From: Umbilicaria muhlenbergii
Taxonomy: Eukaryota; Ascomycota; Lecanoromycetes; Umbilicariales; Umbilicariaceae
Assembly: GCA_000611775.1 (NCBI GenBank)
Contig: KK106982.1
Span: forward strand, 3,639,404 to 3,703,403
Reading direction: 5' to 3'
DNA: 64,000 nt
A program made the position numbers and the translations under genes. Shown piece after piece: positions 61,027 through 64,000 of the stretch (its first letter is position 1; each line of letters begins with the position of its first letter). The notes under the pieces were generated by a model that was not told the origin of the DNA, made no database searches, and saw only the letters and a list, made by a program, of their open reading frames with translations.

Positions 61027-64000
61027 AAGAAAGCAACTGTATGCATGCAAGTATCTGGATCCCAATGGTCGCTTTGCAAGTGAGAGTGATGGGTGATGCA
61101 TGCGTTCTTCCCCTGATTGCGGCCCAATTCATTGGGACCAAGATGCAGGCTTCGAGCAAGAGATCATTACCGCACTACTTAAGTTGGCACAACCAGTTCT
61201 CCATGACGTGGCAATTAGTCGATGTGCGAAGAGCATCCGCTTGTGCAAGGCTTGAGAGGGTTTAGCGTTATGCTATTCCTCGAGGGCTTCACAAGTATAG
61301 CCACTTTGCGGTTCCTTGGCGTCATTTATATGGCGGTGACTATGTGTGTTGCACACCTATAAGGCTACTTACTGCTATCGCAACAGGAACAAGGTGGTAA
61401 ATTGCACCTACATGCCGCTTAGCTGTCGAGTTCTATAGACAAATCGAGATTTTTGACCATACCCACGCCGTGCGGAACGGTATGCGAGTCTTCAATGATG
61501 ATGTTCTATACACTTCCGTCACTTACCCATGCGCAGAGGCTCTCACTGTCATCGTTACTTTCCTTGTCACTGTCGCCGTCAACTAGGCGGGCTTGGGGCT
61601 AGCTTATACGCTGAGCTCCAAGGAAGATGACGCTGTCGTCCGCACTGCCAGTATCCTGGGGGTCCCAGGCAAATACTTGGAGCCTGGTCCATGTCCATCT
61701 CCTGCTCTCGATGAACCTCAACAACGCCCTCCTCTGGTCCCGGTCCGTCGTTGTGCCCTAACGGCGTCATTCCCATCGCTTCCTCTTCTCACGAGGTCAT
61801 TGCTCACTTCCTGTGAATAGCAGCGACCTGTATCTGCCATCGTTTTATAGCTCTACTTTCACGACACGGGGGCTTTGGGTAGGTCTTTCCGGATGCTCCC
61901 AGACATAACAAGATACCTTAGCACAAATACTTCAGACTCTCCTCCCTGCCCTGCCAGGAATCAGCCTCCCTATCTTTGTTGTCACATTTTTCCGCAGTCA
62001 TGATTATTCATGGAATGGATGCTGGCACTTCTCACTCTTATGACTACTCACAGAACTTGAATCAATCATGTTCTTCTGCTGTGTATCTTATTTTATTGAC
62101 TTTGTTCATCTGTGTTTACTTAAATCTTCACTCTTTCTTGTTAATTTCATCTCTTTTAAACAACATCACATTCTTGCACAATGTTCACATGAAGATTGAG
62201 TCTCATCTCCTTATCTTCCACTTCTATTATTCTCATGACTATGCACAGCAGAGATACTGAATACAGTTCTATAAATGCAGCCCGGACGAATACGAGGCGC
62301 GTCTGTACATCGTGGTTCATTCTCTGAGGGAGGACTTCGGTATCTCGGAGAGGGCAGGGCCAAGGGCGGGAGTGCGACGTGCGATAACGATGCCTAAGCG
62401 CTAGAACATGTGATAGCTGGCTGCCTCTCTTGCATGGCAAGCTCTTGGTCAGGGCATATGGCTGGTGGGGATTGTATTGAGACTGTTCGTTGCCTCTGAG
62501 GTAACTACACTGGTGCTATTTCTGTACGCTAAATCAGGGTGTTGGGGCTGCAATGTTAAGGACTGTGTAGTCTCTAGGCGCTTCCTACATGCGCTCTGTA
62601 TATGCGACTGCTACAGGGGCTTTGTGACTGCTCTTAAGGCATTTATAGGCGCTTCATTGACTTGAATAGAGCTATTGACGTCTCTGAGCCCTACTTTCTT
62701 CTTTATTTCCATTCTAGGACATTTAGGATATTTAGATAGCAACGTATTGCTTGTTTGACCTCTATCTGTTGCCTATACTTGACAGGACGTACCATAGATT
62801 TGGAGATCATAATTGATGATTGCAGTAACAATTTGGACTCAAAACGAGACTCATGATAGGAAAGGAGAAGCTTACGAAATTTCCAGCAAGGGTTGTTCTC
62901 ACATGTGTGTGATGTATTGAGCGAACGAGGATTGGATGAGAATAGGGTTTGAAGGGGAATCCGCTTTGATAGTGACATGGTGAGATCACTATCAACGCAT
63001 GCGGAGTGGACTCACGTCGTACAGACGCTGAGCCTTATGTGCGCTCCTCTGGTCATTCGCTACCGTACTTTAGCGATGGTGGGTCGATGGAGTTCTGGCC
63101 GGGTGGTGGCTAAGGTGGAGGCTCAACTCCAGCTTAGAACCACCGATTGCCGATGATCGATCACTCGCTCCGCTTTCCCCCATATTATCCCCCACCGTAT
63201 CCCCCACCGGGACAACACATCATTGAAACGCTCCTGCCCGTCGGGACGGGGACAGCGAGCAACCACGTCCCGCCTATGGTCCTTGATCACTAGCCCTCCA
63301 GCGCTTAACAATTTGCCAAAAGATACGAGCACATAGTCCGAGCATCCTTGAGTGTGTCTGGAAAACCGGAGTGAGGCCTGGGGAGTCCCTGTCGCTGCGT
63401 CGCAATCGCTTCCGCTGTTTTTGTTCTGGGCTGCTTTACGCGGAGGATTATTGGAGATCAAAAAGGCTGCATATTTCGATCATGTGCCTTCCTCTCCATT
63501 GGAGAACTGCAGCCCCGGATGCTGGATGCTCGATCATCGTACCGTCTAGTGGAATGAACGCGTGCCATCGATCTTCCAAGGGAAGGTATGGTAATAAGCA
63601 CGCCAGCTGAGCCTCTTAAGTCAAATGGTTCGTAGGGTACCCGAGCTGTCAAAAAGAGCTTAGGTACGGAAGCACTATCATGGCGAACGCATGCTAAATT
63701 GGTGCAATGCCCGCTTTTGCGAAAGGAGCACTATGAGGATGCGATATTCGATCAATAGATTGTTGTAAGTGAGTAAGCTCGTTGCAGCGTTGATCTGGTA
63801 GCAGCTTTGAGGCAATCCCGGGGTGGGGGTAATGCACACGCTTGGAGGGGTAGGCTCTGAATGAATGCGCATACACCCCCTTCGCAATATGGGGGACGGA
63901 TGAGGCTCAAATCTGGCGGTTTCCATAAAGCCGTCCGCATAGTCTTGAAGGTTTCTGCAAGGCATGATTCGACTTGGTTGGAATATTCCTCGAAGCCGGC
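61027..64000. other. Gene-poor right end
   Basis: Almost 3 kb without a supported gene. Short ORFs (up to 112 codons, 63123-63461 minus) overlap on both strands without motifs or spliced extensions. The stretch about 61960-62270 is distinctly T/A-rich compared with its surroundings. A twelve-base unit TATCCCCCACCG occurs twice close together near 63185-63210. This may be decayed repeat DNA or simply the long upstream region of the next gene. Confidence 0.5.

Noticed and set aside
1-64000. CRISPR arrays, bacterial operons, LTR elements or other mobile elements with coding parts
   Set aside because: The window is fungal nuclear DNA. No spaced repeats, reverse-transcriptase, integrase or transposase motifs were seen in any frame.

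Overview
The window is nuclear DNA of a filamentous ascomycete (Pezizomycotina). The evidence is dense genes on both strands, many 50-65 bp GT-AG introns, and a fungal gene set: an AcuM/Rds2 zinc-cluster regulator, Dicer-like 2, an MpaB-type oxygenase, Spo22/Zip4, Mob1, CENP-Q/Fta7 and nuclear mitochondrial genes. The class within Pezizomycotina cannot be fixed from the sequence. Gene models were built by reading the translations and placing splice sites so that reading phase and family motifs stay continuous. Exon sums were checked to be multiples of three in every complete model.

Left part (1-19 kb): a Ras-like GTPase/RasGEF fusion (minus, running off the left edge), an unknown basic protein (plus), a GH63-type glycosidase (plus), ATP synthase OSCP (minus), Mob1 (minus), Rgp1 (minus) and Rrg9 (minus). 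Middle part (19-40 kb): an MpaB/rubber-oxygenase-like protein (plus), a WDR62/MABP1-like WD40 protein (plus), Spo22/Zip4 (minus, 17 exons), an AcuM/Rds2 activator (minus), a CENP-Q/Fta7 kinetochore protein (minus), a bHLH factor (minus), a weak hypothetical ORF and a TMEM135-like membrane protein (plus). Right part (40-61 kb): COX11 and RFC5 head to head, a small four-exon disordered-protein gene, MRPL16 and RFC1 head to head, an MFS sugar transporter (plus), Dicer-like 2 (minus), and the proteasome alpha-2 subunit head to head with a RING-CH ligase. The last 3 kb hold no recognisable gene.

Most genes are unrelated housekeeping functions, as is usual in fungi. Two themes stand out. First, RFC1 and RFC5, the large and a small subunit of the replication clamp loader, lie about 2 kb apart, and each is divergently paired with a nuclear gene for a mitochondrial protein (MRPL16 and COX11). 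Both intergenic promoters carry a candidate G1/S box (ACGCGT or TTTCGCG), and the CENP-Q gene has an ACGCGT just upstream of its start. Second, very small exons (3, 16, 18, 20, 20 and 23 nt) recur in unrelated genes, in two cases splitting a conserved N-terminal or DNA-binding motif. I saw no transposon with recognisable coding parts, no tRNA or rRNA, no viral fossil and no biosynthetic gene cluster. I found no convincing new multi-gene system; the RFC/mitochondrial divergent pairs are the most unusual arrangement.
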